NCBI GenBank assembly: GCA_963843835.1
Contig: CAWJMD010000003.1
Coordinates: 186,001 to 250,000, forward strand
Source: CAWJMD01 sp963843835
GTDB taxonomy: Bacteria; Actinomycetota; Actinomycetes; Actinomycetales; CAWJMD01
Direction: 5' to 3'
Length of the DNA: 64,000 nucleotides
Shown here piece by piece: positions 1 to 8,606 of this stretch (positions are counted from its first letter, which is position 1; the number at the start of each line of letters is the position of its first letter). The notes beneath the pieces were generated by a model, which was given only the letters and a program-made list of their open reading frames with translations, was not told the origin of the DNA and did no database searches. The translations under genes were made by a program, and so were the position numbers.

Positions 1-270
1 CACTTCGGCGAGGCCTACACCGCCTCCGACCTCAGCTCGCCCAGCACCTACCCGGGCGACGAGCAGGTCCGGACCGAGGCGGAGGCCGGCTGCGTCGAGC
101 GGTTCGAGGAGTTCGCGACCATCCCGTACTCCGACTCCTCGCTCCAGATCTACTTCTTCCACCCGACGAAGTCCTCGTGCCCCACGTACTCCGACCGGGT
201 CGTGACCTGTGCCGCCTACGACCCGGCAGGCGACGTCACGGTGCCGACCCTGCGTGGCTCCGGTCGCTGA
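1..270 (+). CDS. septum formation-like domain protein, C-terminal fragment
   Basis: The window opens inside this gene, so only the last 89 residues and the TGA are visible. The remaining part starts with HFGEAY, then has STYPG at about residue 15 and cysteines at visible residues 31, 60 and 70. A His-x2-Glu segment, a YPG motif and spaced cysteines resemble the extracellular septum-formation domain common in actinobacterial membrane proteins. No membrane segment remains in the visible part; in that family it lies further N-terminal. It ends 5 bases before the convergent nnr gene. The family call is by motif resemblance only; the role is unproven even for the family. Confidence 0.5.
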   Translation, partial: HFGEAYTASDLSSPSTYPGDEQVRTEAEAGCVERFEEFATIPYSDSSLQIYFFHPTKSSCPTYSDRVVTCAAYDPAGDVTVPTLRGSGR

Positions 271-275
271 GCGGG

Positions 276-1766
276 TCACCCCAGGCGTGACAGCAACCCG
301 GCGACCACGGCCGGGAGCCGGTCGACGAGCATCCCGGCGCTGAACGGACCGCCGGCCGAGGCCGCCTCAGCCGCGAGGCCGTGCACGACGACGGCCGCGC
401 CGGCCGCCTCCACGGGCTCGAGCCCGCCGGCGAGCAGCGTCCCGGTGAGACCGGCGAGCACGTCCCCCGACCCGGCCGTCGCCAGCCAGTGCGACGCGGA
501 GTCCTGGGTCAGCACCCGGCCGTCCGGGGACACGACCAGCGTGGTCGCCCCCTTCAGAAGCACCGTCGCGCCGGTCGCCTCGACCGCGGCCCGTGCGTGC
601 CGCAACGGCGCCGACTCGACCTCGTCGCGGGAAGGCGACCCCTCCCCCAGGTCGGAGAGCAGGCGGGCCAGCTCGCCGGCGTGAGGGGTGAGCAGGAGCG
701 CGGCGGACACCTCGGCCCCCTCGCTCCGGGCCGCGGCGAGCACGGTCAGCGCGCCGGCGTCCACCAGACAGGGCTGGTCGCCGGCGAGGGCCGTCCGAAC
801 CGCTTCCGCCTGCCCCTCGTCGCCGGGGTCGACGCCCGGACCGAGGACCCACGCCTGCACGCGGCCGCGGCCCGGCACGACCTCGGGCCAGGCCGCGCGG
901 ACCAGGTCGGTGGGCTGCCCCGGCCCGACGTAGCGGACCATGCCTGCTCCCGACCGGACGGCGGCGCCGGTGCTCAGCACCGCGGCCCCGGTGTACGTCG
1001 CACCCCCCGCCACGACGCCGAGCACGCCTCGCGAGTACTTGTCGTCGTCCCTCCCCGGGACGGGCCACAGCCGCGCCACGTCACCCGCCTCGAGACGGCT
1101 GACGGCCGGTTCGCCCAGCTCGCGGCCCTCGAGCCCGATGTCGACCACCTGGACCTGCCCCGCGGCCGCCGCAGCGGGCGGCAGCAGCAGGCACGGCTTG
1201 GCGGCGCCGAACGTCACGGTCAGGTCCGCCCGCACGTGGGGGCCGTCGAGCGTCCCGCCATCGGGGTCCACCCCGCTGGGCAGGTCCACGGCGACCAGCG
1301 TGGCCGACGCCGCCACGCGTGAGGCCACCTCGGCCACCTCGGCCGCCACGCCACGCAGGCCCGCGCGCCCGCCGATGCCCAGCAACCCGTCGACGACCAC
1401 GTCGGCGCGGCCGAGCAGGTGCTGGACGTCAGCGCCGGCTGTCGCGTCCACGACCCGTCCCCCGGCGGCGACCAGACCCGCCAGGCCCCCGGCGTGCGGC
1501 CGCTCGTGGGTCATCAGGGCCGTCACCCGCGCTCCCCGGTCGGACAGGCGAGCACCCGCCCACAGCGCGTCACCGCCGTTGGCTCCCGGACCGACGAGCA
1601 GGACGACCGAGCGCCCGTACACCCCACCGGAGCGCTCGCGGAGCACCCCGGCGAGCGCGGAGGCGAGCGCGGACGCGGCCCGCTGCATCAGCACGCCGTC
1701 GGGCAGGTCCACCATGGCGGCCGACTCGGCGCGCCGGACCGCCTCGACGGCGTGCGCCCGGATCAC
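276..1766 (-). CDS. nnr: bifunctional NAD(P)H-hydrate epimerase / ADP-dependent NAD(P)H-hydrate dehydratase
   Basis: Repairs damaged NADH and NADPH hydrates: the N-terminal YjeF_N-type domain epimerises the R form, and the C-terminal ribokinase-like domain dehydrates the S form using ADP. The 496 residues match the fused enzyme. Visible motifs are the GPGANGGDALW loop (about residues 58-68) in the epimerase half and TAGSGDVLAGLTG near residue 440 in the dehydratase half. The GTG start at 1766 overlaps the acpS stop by 4 bases (GTGA), so the two are probably translationally coupled, and glmS lies just upstream. The same fused order next to acpS is frequent in actinobacteria. Confidence 0.93.
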   Translation of the reverse strand: MIRAHAVEAVRRAESAAMVDLPDGVLMQRAASALASALAGVLRERSGGVYGRSVVLLVGPGANGGDALWAGARLSDRGARVTALMTHERPHAGGLAGLVAAGGRVVDATAGADVQHLLGRADVVVDGLLGIGGRAGLRGVAAEVAEVASRVAASATLVAVDLPSGVDPDGGTLDGPHVRADLTVTFGAAKPCLLLPPAAAAAGQVQVVDIGLEGRELGEPAVSRLEAGDVARLWPVPGRDDDKYSRGVLGVVAGGATYTGAAVLSTGAAVRSGAGMVRYVGPGQPTDLVRAAWPEVVPGRGRVQAWVLGPGVDPGDEGQAEAVRTALAGDQPCLVDAGALTVLAAARSEGAEVSAALLLTPHAGELARLLSDLGEGSPSRDEVESAPLRHARAAVEATGATVLLKGATTLVVSPDGRVLTQDSASHWLATAGSGDVLAGLTGTLLAGGLEPVEAAGAAVVVHGLAAEAASAGGPFSAGMLVDRLPAVVAGLLSRLG

Positions 1767-2158
1767 GTCGTGCCGGCGCTCTCGGCCGCGGCCGGCTCGG
1801 GAGTGTCCGCGCGCTCCGCCACGACGACGGCGGACGCGATCCCCGCGTCGTGGCTCAGCGAGAGGTGGAAGGTGGCGACGCCCAGCTCGGCAGCCCGTGC
1901 CGCCACGGTGCCGCGCACGTCGAGCACCGGCCTGCCGCCGTCGAGCCGGCGCACCGTCACGTCCCGCCAGCGCAGGCCGACCGGGGCGCCCAGGGCCTTG
2001 GCCACGGCCTCCTTCGCGGCGAAGCGCGCCGCCATCGACGCGGGAGCCAGTCCCTGCTCCTCGACCGTGAACAACCGGTCCGCGAGACCGTGGACCCGTT
2101 CCAGCTGCGCGGTGAAGCGGTCCACGTCGACCACGTCGATGCCCACCCCGACGATCAC
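1763..2158 (-). CDS. acpS: holo-[acyl-carrier-protein] synthase
   Basis: Transfers the 4'-phosphopantetheine arm of CoA to a serine of acyl carrier protein, activating fatty acid synthesis. The protein has 131 residues, close to the usual length. It begins with the family hallmark VGVGIDVVDVDRF (metal-binding Asp) and contains RFAAKEAVAKALG, the second motif carrying the catalytic Glu and Lys. The reading frame is open further upstream, but GTG 2158 is chosen because it places GIDVVDV at the N-terminus and lies 2 bases after the glmS stop. The C-terminus has an extra Ala/Glu-rich tail. Its CoA substrate pathway starts with coaA, divergent from glmS nearby. Confidence 0.93.
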   Translation of the reverse strand: MIVGVGIDVVDVDRFTAQLERVHGLADRLFTVEEQGLAPASMAARFAAKEAVAKALGAPVGLRWRDVTVRRLDGGRPVLDVRGTVAARAAELGVATFHLSLSHDAGIASAVVVAERADTPEPAAAESAGTT

Positions 2159-2160
2159 GG

Positions 2161-4035
2161 CTACTCGACCGTGACCGACTTGGCCAGGTTGCGCGGCTGG
2201 TCGACGTCGAGGCCCTTGGCCGTGGCCAGCTCGCAGGCGAACACCTGGAGGGGGACGACCGCGAGGAGCGGGGCGAGCAGCGGCGGGCACTGCGGGATCC
2301 GGATGACCTCCTCGGCGTAGGGGGTCACGTCGTCGTCCCCGTCCTCGGCGATCACCAGCGTCCGGGCCCCGCGGGCGCGGATCTCCTGGATGTTGGAGAC
2401 CACCTTCGCGTGCAGGGAGTTCTCGCCGCGCGGCGAGGGGACGACGACGAACACCGGCTGTCCCGGCTCGATCAGCGCGATCGGGCCGTGCTTCAGCTCG
2501 CCGGCCGCGAATCCCTCGGCGTGGATGTACGCGAGCTCCTTGAGCTTGAGCGCACCCTCCATCGCGACGGGGAAGCCGACGTGGCGTCCGAGGAACAGCA
2601 CCGACCGGGTGTCGGCCATCCAGTGCGCGATCTCCCGCACGTGGTCGAGCCGGTCGAGCACCTCCTGGATCCGGTCGGGCATCAGCGCCAGCTCGTGCAT
2701 GACCTCGTCCACGGTCTCCGACCGGGAACCGCCGCGCAGCGTGGCGAGGTACAGGCCGAGCAGGTAGCAGGCCGTGATCTGGGCCAGGAAGGCCTTCGTC
2801 GACGCGACGGCGATCTCGGGCCCTGCGTGCGTGTAGAGCACACCGTCGCTCTCGCGCGGGATGGACGACCCGTGCGTGTTGCAGATCGCCACGACGAGGG
2901 CGCCCTGCTCACGGGCGTACCTGACCGCCATCAGCGTGTCCATCGTCTCGCCGGACTGGGAGATCGCCACGACGAGGGTGGTCTCGTCCACCACCGGGTC
3001 CCGGTACCGGAACTCGTGCGACAGCTCGACCTCGACCGGCACACGCGTCCAGTGCTCGATGGCGTACTTCGCGACCTGGCCGGCGTACGCGGAGGTGCCG
3101 CAGGCGAGCACGACGACGCGCTGGACCCGACGCAGGACGTCCTCGTCGATGCGGAGCTCGTCCAGCACCAGGCGGCCGTCGGCGTCCGTCCGTCCGAGCA
3201 GCGTGTCGGCCACGGCGTGCGGCTGGTCGTGGATCTCCTTGGTCATGAAGTTCGGGAAGCCGCCCTTCTCGGCGGCCGCCGCGTCCCAGTCGACGTGGAA
3301 GTGCTTGCCCTCCACCGGCTCGCCGTCGAACCCGATGATGTGGACCTCGTCCGGCGTGATCGTGGCGATCTGGTCCTGCCCCAGCTCCACGGCGTCTCGG
3401 CTGTGCGAGATGAAGGCGGCGACGTCGGACCCGAGGAAGTTCTCGCCGTCGCCGAGCCCGACGACGAGTGGCGAGTTCCGCCGCGCACCCACCACCGTGT
3501 CGGGCTGGTCAACGTGCAGTGCGAGCAGGGTGAAGGCTCCCTCGAGGCGGTTGCACACGAGGCGCATGGCCTCCGTCAGGTCCTTGGTGTCGCTGTAGGC
3601 ACGCGCCACCAGGTGCGCGGCGACCTCGGTGTCCGTCTCCGACTCGAACTCCACGCCGTCGGCGACCAGCTCCGCCTTCAGCACCGCGAAGTTCTCGATG
3701 ATGCCGTTGTGGATCAGCGCCAGCCGACGGTCGTCGCCACCCACGTGGGGGTGGGCGTTCTCGTCGGTGGGGCCACCATGCGTGGCCCAGCGGGTGTGCC
3801 CGATGCCCGTGGTGGCCGCCGGCAGGGGCGTGGCCTCCAGCTCGGCGGTGAGGTTGACGAGCTTGCCGGCCTTCTTCGCCGTCGCCAGCCCGTCCGGCGT
3901 CACCAGGGCCACGCCCGCGGAGTCGTAGCCGCGGTACTCCAGCCTGGCGAGACCCTCCATCACCACGTCCAGCGCCTTGGCGCTCCCGGCGCCGTCGAGC
4001 CCCGGGCGACCCACGTATCCCACGATTCCGCACAT
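2161..4035 (-). CDS. glmS: glutamine-fructose-6-phosphate aminotransferase (isomerizing)
   Basis: Makes glucosamine-6-phosphate from fructose-6-phosphate and glutamine, the first committed step towards UDP-GlcNAc and peptidoglycan. The 624 residues have the class II glutaminase domain first: Cys2 is the nucleophile in MCGIVGYVG, followed by GHTRWATHG. Two SIS sugar-isomerase domains follow, with SQSGETMDTL in the first, and the C-terminus ends with the typical LAKSVTVE. The ATG at 4035 is fixed because Cys2 must be exposed. No Shine-Dalgarno is visible, and a -10-like TAGGCT sits 7 bases upstream, which suggests a leaderless transcript. GlmM, the next enzyme of the pathway, is encoded at 6018-7364. 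Confidence 0.97.
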   Translation of the reverse strand: MCGIVGYVGRPGLDGAGSAKALDVVMEGLARLEYRGYDSAGVALVTPDGLATAKKAGKLVNLTAELEATPLPAATTGIGHTRWATHGGPTDENAHPHVGGDDRRLALIHNGIIENFAVLKAELVADGVEFESETDTEVAAHLVARAYSDTKDLTEAMRLVCNRLEGAFTLLALHVDQPDTVVGARRNSPLVVGLGDGENFLGSDVAAFISHSRDAVELGQDQIATITPDEVHIIGFDGEPVEGKHFHVDWDAAAAEKGGFPNFMTKEIHDQPHAVADTLLGRTDADGRLVLDELRIDEDVLRRVQRVVVLACGTSAYAGQVAKYAIEHWTRVPVEVELSHEFRYRDPVVDETTLVVAISQSGETMDTLMAVRYAREQGALVVAICNTHGSSIPRESDGVLYTHAGPEIAVASTKAFLAQITACYLLGLYLATLRGGSRSETVDEVMHELALMPDRIQEVLDRLDHVREIAHWMADTRSVLFLGRHVGFPVAMEGALKLKELAYIHAEGFAAGELKHGPIALIEPGQPVFVVVPSPRGENSLHAKVVSNIQEIRARGARTLVIAEDGDDDVTPYAEEVIRIPQCPPLLAPLLAVVPLQVFACELATAKGLDVDQPRNLAKSVTVE

Positions 4036-4042
4036 GCGCGAG

Positions 4043-4048
4043 AGCCTA
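4043..4048 (-). promoter_or_regulatory. candidate glmS -10 element (leaderless arrangement)
   Basis: On the minus strand TAGGCT is followed by 7 bases and then the glmS ATG, so transcription would begin at or next to the A of the start codon. The bases between (CTCGCGC) contain no ribosome binding site. No convincing -35 was found 17-18 bases upstream, where the coaA start lies. The glmS-coaA divergent gap is only 33 bases. Confidence 0.4.
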
Positions 4049-4068
4049 ACGGGGGGCGGCAGGGCAGA

Positions 4069-5046
4069 ATGCCCAGCGTGACCTCGACCACGGTGTCCTC
4101 CGGCCAGGGGGCGACCACGTCCCCGTACGTCGAGATGGACCGTCCGGCGTGGAGCGCGCTGAAGGCCTCCACTCCCCTGCCGCTGACCGAGACCGACGTG
4201 GCGCGTCTGCGGGGGCTCGGCGAGCGCATCGACCTGGCCGAGGTCGAGGACGTGTTCCTGCCCCTGTCGCGGCTGCTCAACCTGTACGTGGCCGGGTCCG
4301 CGGCGCTGCACTCGGCCACCACCACGTTCCTCGGCGAGGCACCGGCGCGGACGCCCTTCGTGATCGGCATCGCCGGCTCGGTGGCGGTCGGCAAGTCGAC
4401 GACGGCCCGCATCCTGCGGGAGATGCTCGCGCGCTGGCCCGACACCCCGCGCGTCGAGCTCGTCACCACCGACGGCTTCCTGCACCCGAATGCCGAGCTG
4501 GAGCGACGAGGCCTGTTGGGACGCAAGGGCTTTCCCGAGAGCTACGACCGACGGGCGCTGATGCGCTTCGTCTCGGACGTCAAGTCGGGAGCCCCCGAGG
4601 TTAGGGCCCCCCTCTACTCGCACCTCACGTACGACATCGTCCCGGGTGCCGACATCGTGGTTCGGCAGCCTGACGTGCTCATCCTCGAGGGTCTCAACGT
4701 GCTGCAGCCCGCGCGTGCCCGGACCGACGGCCGGCAGGGCATGGCCGTCAGCGACTACTTCGACTTCTCCATCTACGTCGACGCCCGCACGTCCGACGTG
4801 AGGTCCTGGTACGTCGACCGCTTCCTGCGGCTGCGCGAGACGGCGTTCAGCCGTCCCGAGTCGTACTTCCGCCGCTACGCCGGGCTGAGCGACGCGGAGG
4901 CGGTGGAGACCGCGGAGCGCATCTGGGGCGAGATCAACGAGCGCAACCTGGTCGAGAACATCCTGCCGACGCGCGCCCGGGCCACGCTCGTGCTCACCAA
5001 GGACCGCGACCACGCCGTGAGCAGGGTGCGTCTCCGCAAGATCTGA
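4069..5046 (+). CDS. coaA: type I pantothenate kinase
   Basis: Phosphorylates pantothenate with ATP, the first and usually controlling step of CoA synthesis. The 325-residue protein has the P-loop GSVAVGKS at about residues 103-110, and motifs of the bacterial CoaA family such as SPYVEMDR, TTDGFLHPN, LYSHLTYD and ILEGLNVLQ. It ends with a region rich in charged residues, as usual. ATG 4069 is given as the start; GTG 4078 and ATG 4135 are in frame and possible. It is divergent from glmS with a 33-base gap, and the DUF389 gene follows 25 bases downstream on the same strand. Confidence 0.95.
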   Translation: MPSVTSTTVSSGQGATTSPYVEMDRPAWSALKASTPLPLTETDVARLRGLGERIDLAEVEDVFLPLSRLLNLYVAGSAALHSATTTFLGEAPARTPFVIGIAGSVAVGKSTTARILREMLARWPDTPRVELVTTDGFLHPNAELERRGLLGRKGFPESYDRRALMRFVSDVKSGAPEVRAPLYSHLTYDIVPGADIVVRQPDVLILEGLNVLQPARARTDGRQGMAVSDYFDFSIYVDARTSDVRSWYVDRFLRLRETAFSRPESYFRRYAGLSDAEAVETAERIWGEINERNLVENILPTRARATLVLTKDRDHAVSRVRLRKI

Positions 5047-5071
5047 CCCGCCCGGCGACGTGGGGCACGAT

Positions 5072-6040
5072 GTGCGCGTGCTGCACCTGCGGATGACCAT
5101 GCCGGCGGACCTGACCGACACGGTCCTCGCCGTTCTCGACGACCCCCGCGTGACCGGCCTGGTCGTGCTGCCCGCCGCCGCCCGGCACCCGGACGGCGAC
5201 GCCGTGCTGTGCGACGTGCCACGCGAGTGCGCGACGGAGTTCCTCGCCCGGCTCGACGCGAGCGGGGTCACCGAGCACGGGACGCTCTCGCTGGAGACCG
5301 TCGACGCGGCTCCGAACCGGCGCGCCCGCATCGCGGAGCACGAGGCCGTCGGTGCACCCGACGACGGCGTGGTCTGGCCGGTCGTGGCGGAGCAGGCGGC
5401 CGAGGGGGCCCGGCGCTCGTGGGCCTTCTTCGTCTTCCTCTCTCTCGCCACCGTGCTGGCCGCGATCGCCGTGGTGCTCGACTCGTCCATCCTCGTCATC
5501 GGGGCGATGGTGCTCGGCCCGGAGTTCGCGCCCGTGATGGCGGTGGCCGTCGCGGTCGTGCTCCGGCACCCCCGGCTAGCACGGGACGCTCTGCTGCTGC
5601 TGGTGTCGGGGCTGGCCGTGGCGGTGGCGGTGGCGCTCCTGGCCGCCCTCGTGGCCCGCGGGGCCGGCTGGGTGACGATCGACGACGTGCTCGCGCCGCG
5701 GCCTCAGACGGCGTTCATCTGGCACCCGGACCGCTGGTCGGTCGTGGTGGCCGTGCTGGCGGGGGTGGCCGGCGTGCTGTCCCTGACGAGCGGGAGGTCG
5801 AACGTTCTCGTCGGGGTCTTCATCTCGGTCACCACGGTGCCCGCGGCGGGGAACCTGGCCCTCGGCCTGGCGTTCCTCGACCGCTCCGAGATCGTCGGCT
5901 CCGCGAGCCAGCTGGCCGTCAACCTCTCCGGCATGGTGCTGGCGGGCGTCGTCACCCTGCTCGTACAGCGGTGGTCCGGACTCGTGATCGGTCGTCGCCG
6001 GTCGAGCCGGACGCTGCCTACAGCGCCAGTCGGGTCCTGA
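5072..6040 (+). CDS. DUF389 family membrane protein
   Basis: A protein of unknown function with about 322 residues. The first 90 or so residues form a small cytoplasmic alpha/beta region (RVLHLRMTMPADLTD). This is followed by five or six membrane segments with the family motif VIGAMVLGPEFAPVMAVA near residue 145. An SLTSGRSNVLVGVFISVTT segment follows near residue 245. GTG 5072 is preferred because GGGG lies 6 bases upstream; GTG 5060 and 5078 are in frame. The end overlaps the 3' end of the convergent glmM gene by 23 bases. No reaction can be assigned from sequence. Confidence 0.85.
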   Translation: MRVLHLRMTMPADLTDTVLAVLDDPRVTGLVVLPAAARHPDGDAVLCDVPRECATEFLARLDASGVTEHGTLSLETVDAAPNRRARIAEHEAVGAPDDGVVWPVVAEQAAEGARRSWAFFVFLSLATVLAAIAVVLDSSILVIGAMVLGPEFAPVMAVAVAVVLRHPRLARDALLLLVSGLAVAVAVALLAALVARGAGWVTIDDVLAPRPQTAFIWHPDRWSVVVAVLAGVAGVLSLTSGRSNVLVGVFISVTTVPAAGNLALGLAFLDRSEIVGSASQLAVNLSGMVLAGVVTLLVQRWSGLVIGRRRSSRTLPTAPVGS

Positions 6041-7364
6041 CCACGTCGGCGAGCAGAGCGGCCGTCGTCTCCGCCTCCGCCTGCTCGGCCGCCTCGACCA
6101 TCACGCGGACCAGGGACTCCGTGCCGGACGGGCGCAGCAGGACGCGACCGGTACCGCCCAGCCGCTGCTCGGCGTCGGCCACGGCGGCGACCACGTGCTC
6201 GTCGCTGCCCGCACGTGCCTTGTCCACCCCGGCGACGTTGACCAGCACCTGGGGCAGACGCTGCACCCCGGACGCGAGCTCGGCGAGCGTCGTGCCCTTC
6301 TCGGCCAGACGGCCGAGCAGGTGGAGGCTGGTCAGGACGCCGTCACCGGTCGTGGCGTGGTCGGTCATCAGCACGTGGCCCGACTGCTCGCCGCCCAGGT
6401 TGTAGCCGCCACGACGCATCTCCTCGAGCACGTAGCGGTCGCCGACGGCGGTCTGGACGGTCGTGATCCCGGCAGCGCGCATCGCCAGCGTGAGGCCCAG
6501 GTTGCTCATCACGGTGGTGACGAGCGTGGAGCCGGCGAGGGCGCCGCGGTCGGCGAGGGCGAGGGCGAGCACGCCCATGATCTGGTCGCCGTCGACCACG
6601 TCGCCGGCCGCGTCGACCGCCAGGCACCGGTCGGCGTCGCCGTCGTAGGCGATCCCGGCGTCCGCGCGGTGCTCGACGACGGCCCGCTGCAGGGGCTCCA
6701 GGTGCGTCGACCCGCACCCGTCGTTGATGTTGAGGCCGTCCGGGTCGGCACCGATGACGACGACCTCGGCGCCGGCTCCCCGCAGGGCGTCCGGCCCGAC
6801 GCGGCTCGCCGCGCCGTGCGCGCAGTCGACGACGACCTTGAGGCCGTCCAGGCCGTTCTTCAGCGTCGAGACGAGGTGCTCGGTGTACATCGCCGTCGCG
6901 TCGGTCACCGGCAGCAGGCGCCCGACCTTCCGGCCCGTGGGCCGCTCCCACGGCTCGCGCAGGCGCGCCTCGATGGCGTTCTCGATGGCATCGGGCAGCT
7001 TGTGGCCACCGGCGGCGAAGAACTTGATGCCGTTGTCGGGCATCGGGTTGTGAGACGCGGACAGCATCACGCCGAGGTCCGCGCCGCGGGCCGCGACGAG
7101 GTGGGCGACCCCCGGGGTCGGGAGCACACCCACGTCCTCGACGTCGACCCCTGCACTCGCGAGCCCCGCGGTGACGGCGGCGGAGAGGAACTCGCCGGAC
7201 GCCCGCGGGTCACGACCCACGACGGCCAGGGGACGGTGGCCCTCGAACTGCCCGACCTCTCCGAGCACGTGCGCGGCGGCCACGGCCAGGTCGAGCGCGA
7301 GCTCGGCCGTCACGTCCACGTTGGCCAGGCCACGGACGCCGTCCGTACCGAAGAGTCGTCCCAC
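6018..7364 (-). CDS. glmM: phosphoglucosamine mutase
   Basis: Converts glucosamine-6-phosphate to glucosamine-1-phosphate for UDP-GlcNAc synthesis. It has 448 residues. Visible family landmarks are GTDGVRG at the N-terminus, the phosphoserine loop in MLSASHNPM (the Ser is the phosphate carrier), the metal-binding DGDADR motif and the C-terminal RPSGTES phosphate-binding loop. The GTG start at 7364 is supported by AGGAGGA about 7 bases upstream. It follows rpsI after a strong terminator, so it probably has separate expression. It converges on the DUF389 gene and overlaps it by 23 bases. Confidence 0.97.
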   Translation of the reverse strand: MGRLFGTDGVRGLANVDVTAELALDLAVAAAHVLGEVGQFEGHRPLAVVGRDPRASGEFLSAAVTAGLASAGVDVEDVGVLPTPGVAHLVAARGADLGVMLSASHNPMPDNGIKFFAAGGHKLPDAIENAIEARLREPWERPTGRKVGRLLPVTDATAMYTEHLVSTLKNGLDGLKVVVDCAHGAASRVGPDALRGAGAEVVVIGADPDGLNINDGCGSTHLEPLQRAVVEHRADAGIAYDGDADRCLAVDAAGDVVDGDQIMGVLALALADRGALAGSTLVTTVMSNLGLTLAMRAAGITTVQTAVGDRYVLEEMRRGGYNLGGEQSGHVLMTDHATTGDGVLTSLHLLGRLAEKGTTLAELASGVQRLPQVLVNVAGVDKARAGSDEHVVAAVADAEQRLGGTGRVLLRPSGTESLVRVMVEAAEQAEAETTAALLADVVRTRLAL

Positions 7365-7400
7365 TGGTGTTCCTCCTAGTCGGTGCTGTCCTGCACGCGA

Positions 7401-7430
7401 ACGGCCCCGGGAGCGTACTCCCGGGGCCGT
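7401..7430 (-). terminator. perfect hairpin between rpsI and glmM
   Basis: A 13-base perfect inverted repeat (ACGGCCCCGGGAG / CTCCCGGGGCCGT) with a 4-base loop CGTA lies 42 bases after the rpsI stop. There is no clear U run, as is common for actinobacterial terminators. It most likely ends the rplM-rpsI transcript before glmM. Confidence 0.85.
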
Positions 7431-7471
7431 CGCCGTGCGGAACCTCTGCCGCCCGAGCGGGCGGCGCAGGA

Positions 7472-7972
7472 TCAGCGCTTGCTGTACTGGGGGGCCTTGC
7501 GGGCCTTCTTGAGACCGGCCTTCTTGCGCTCCTTGACCCTGGCGTCGCGGCTCAGGAAACCGGCCTTCTTCAGCTCGGCCCGGTTCGCCTCGATGTCGAT
7601 CTGGTTGAGCGCACGGGCGATGCCGAGCCGCAGCGCACCGGCCTGGCCGGACGGGCCACCGCCGCCGATGCGCGCGATGACGTCGAAGCGGCCCTCGAGC
7701 TCGAGCAGGGTGAACGGGTCGTTGACCGACTGCTGGTGCACCTTGTTCGGGAAGTACGTCGCGAGGTCGCGGCCGTTGATCGTCCACTGGCCGGTACCGG
7801 GAACCAGGCGGACCCGGGCCACGGCCTGCTTGCGGCGGCCGGTGGCCGCGCCGGGGGCGGTGATCGAGGCGCCGCCGCCCTGGGTGCCGGGGGTGGCGGT
7901 GGTGTAGCTGCTGGGCGCGTCGTCGACGTCGTCGGCGACCTCAGGTGCGGGCGCTGCGGTGGGCTCGGCCAC
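7472..7972 (-). CDS. rpsI: 30S ribosomal protein S9
   Basis: Binds the 3' major domain of 16S rRNA; its C-terminal tail reaches the tRNA in the P site. The universal tail QYSKR with its final Arg is present, as is GRRKQAVARVRL at about residue 45. At 166 residues it is longer than the common 128-130 because of an N-terminal extension of about 40 residues rich in Ala, Pro and Asp, a feature shared by many actinobacterial S9 proteins. The start is GTG 7972 with AGGAG 4 bases upstream. It forms a two-gene unit with rplM, 48 bases away. Confidence 0.97.
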   Translation of the reverse strand: MAEPTAAPAPEVADDVDDAPSSYTTATPGTQGGGASITAPGAATGRRKQAVARVRLVPGTGQWTINGRDLATYFPNKVHQQSVNDPFTLLELEGRFDVIARIGGGGPSGQAGALRLGIARALNQIDIEANRAELKKAGFLSRDARVKERKKAGLKKARKAPQYSKR

Positions 7973-8020
7973 GGTTCTCCTCTGGGCTGTGCTGGGGGTG
8001 TCGGGGGTGCGCGTGGCGGA

Positions 8021-8464
8021 CTACTGCGCGACCTGGGTGATCTCGAAGGCCTGCGGCTGCTGCGCCGAGTGCGGGTGCTCGGGACCCGCGTAGACCTTGA
8101 GCTTGCGGAGCATCTGGCGACCGAGGGTGGTCTTCGGGAGCATGCCCCGGACCGCCTTCTCGACGGCCTTCTGGGGGTCGTCCTCCAGCAGGTGGGCGTA
8201 GCCGACGGCCTTGAGGCCGCCCGGGTAGCCGGAGTGCCGGTAGGCGAGCTTCTGCTCGCGCTTGTTGCCCGTCAGGGCGACCTTGTCGGCGTTGATGATG
8301 ATGACGAAGTCACCGGTGTCGACGTGCGGCGCGAAGACCGGCTTGTGCTTGCCCCGCAGCAGCGTGGCGGTCTGGGCCGCCAGGCGACCGAGGACGACGT
8401 CGGACGCGTCGATGACGTGCCACTGACGCTCGACGTCGGCGGGCTTGGGGGTGTACGTACGCAC
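8021..8464 (-). CDS. rplM: 50S ribosomal protein L13
   Basis: An early assembly protein of the large subunit. The 147-residue product starts RTYTPKPADVERQWHVIDA and contains VLGRLAAQ and RGMLPK, all typical of L13. The frame stays open upstream, but GTG 8464 gives the conserved N-terminus and length. It is the first gene of the rplM-rpsI unit, with a recognisable promoter about 80 bases upstream (8545-8574). Confidence 0.97.
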   Translation of the reverse strand: MRTYTPKPADVERQWHVIDASDVVLGRLAAQTATLLRGKHKPVFAPHVDTGDFVIIINADKVALTGNKREQKLAYRHSGYPGGLKAVGYAHLLEDDPQKAVEKAVRGMLPKTTLGRQMLRKLKVYAGPEHPHSAQQPQAFEITQVAQ

Positions 8465-8544
8465 AGTCGTAGGCCTTCGTTCCGTTGCGGGAGGGTGGTC
8501 GCGGCCCCCCACACGCACGCGGCCAGGGGACACAACGACTCGTC

Positions 8545-8574
8545 AGACTACCTGTGGCGCTCGCGTGGGGTCAA
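8545..8574 (-). promoter_or_regulatory. promoter of rplM-rpsI
   Basis: Read on the minus strand, TTGACC (8574-8569) is followed by 18 bases and TAGTCT (8550-8545). This leaves an untranslated leader of about 75 bases. The same TTGNNN-N18-TANNNT layout occurs at rplJ, rpsL and rpoB in this window. Confidence 0.75.
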
Positions 8575-8606
8575 AACGCGCGGGCGTCGACGCCGGCGGG
8601 GGTGGC

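Noticed and set aside
4035..5499. Upstream extension of the glmS frame to a start near 5499
   Set aside because: It would bury Cys2, the catalytic nucleophile that must be N-terminal, and it overlaps coaA on the other strand.
8583..8594. GGCGTCGACGCC palindrome after the amylopullulanase stop as a terminator
   Set aside because: It has no loop and only six pairs if folded; too weak to call in GC-rich DNA.
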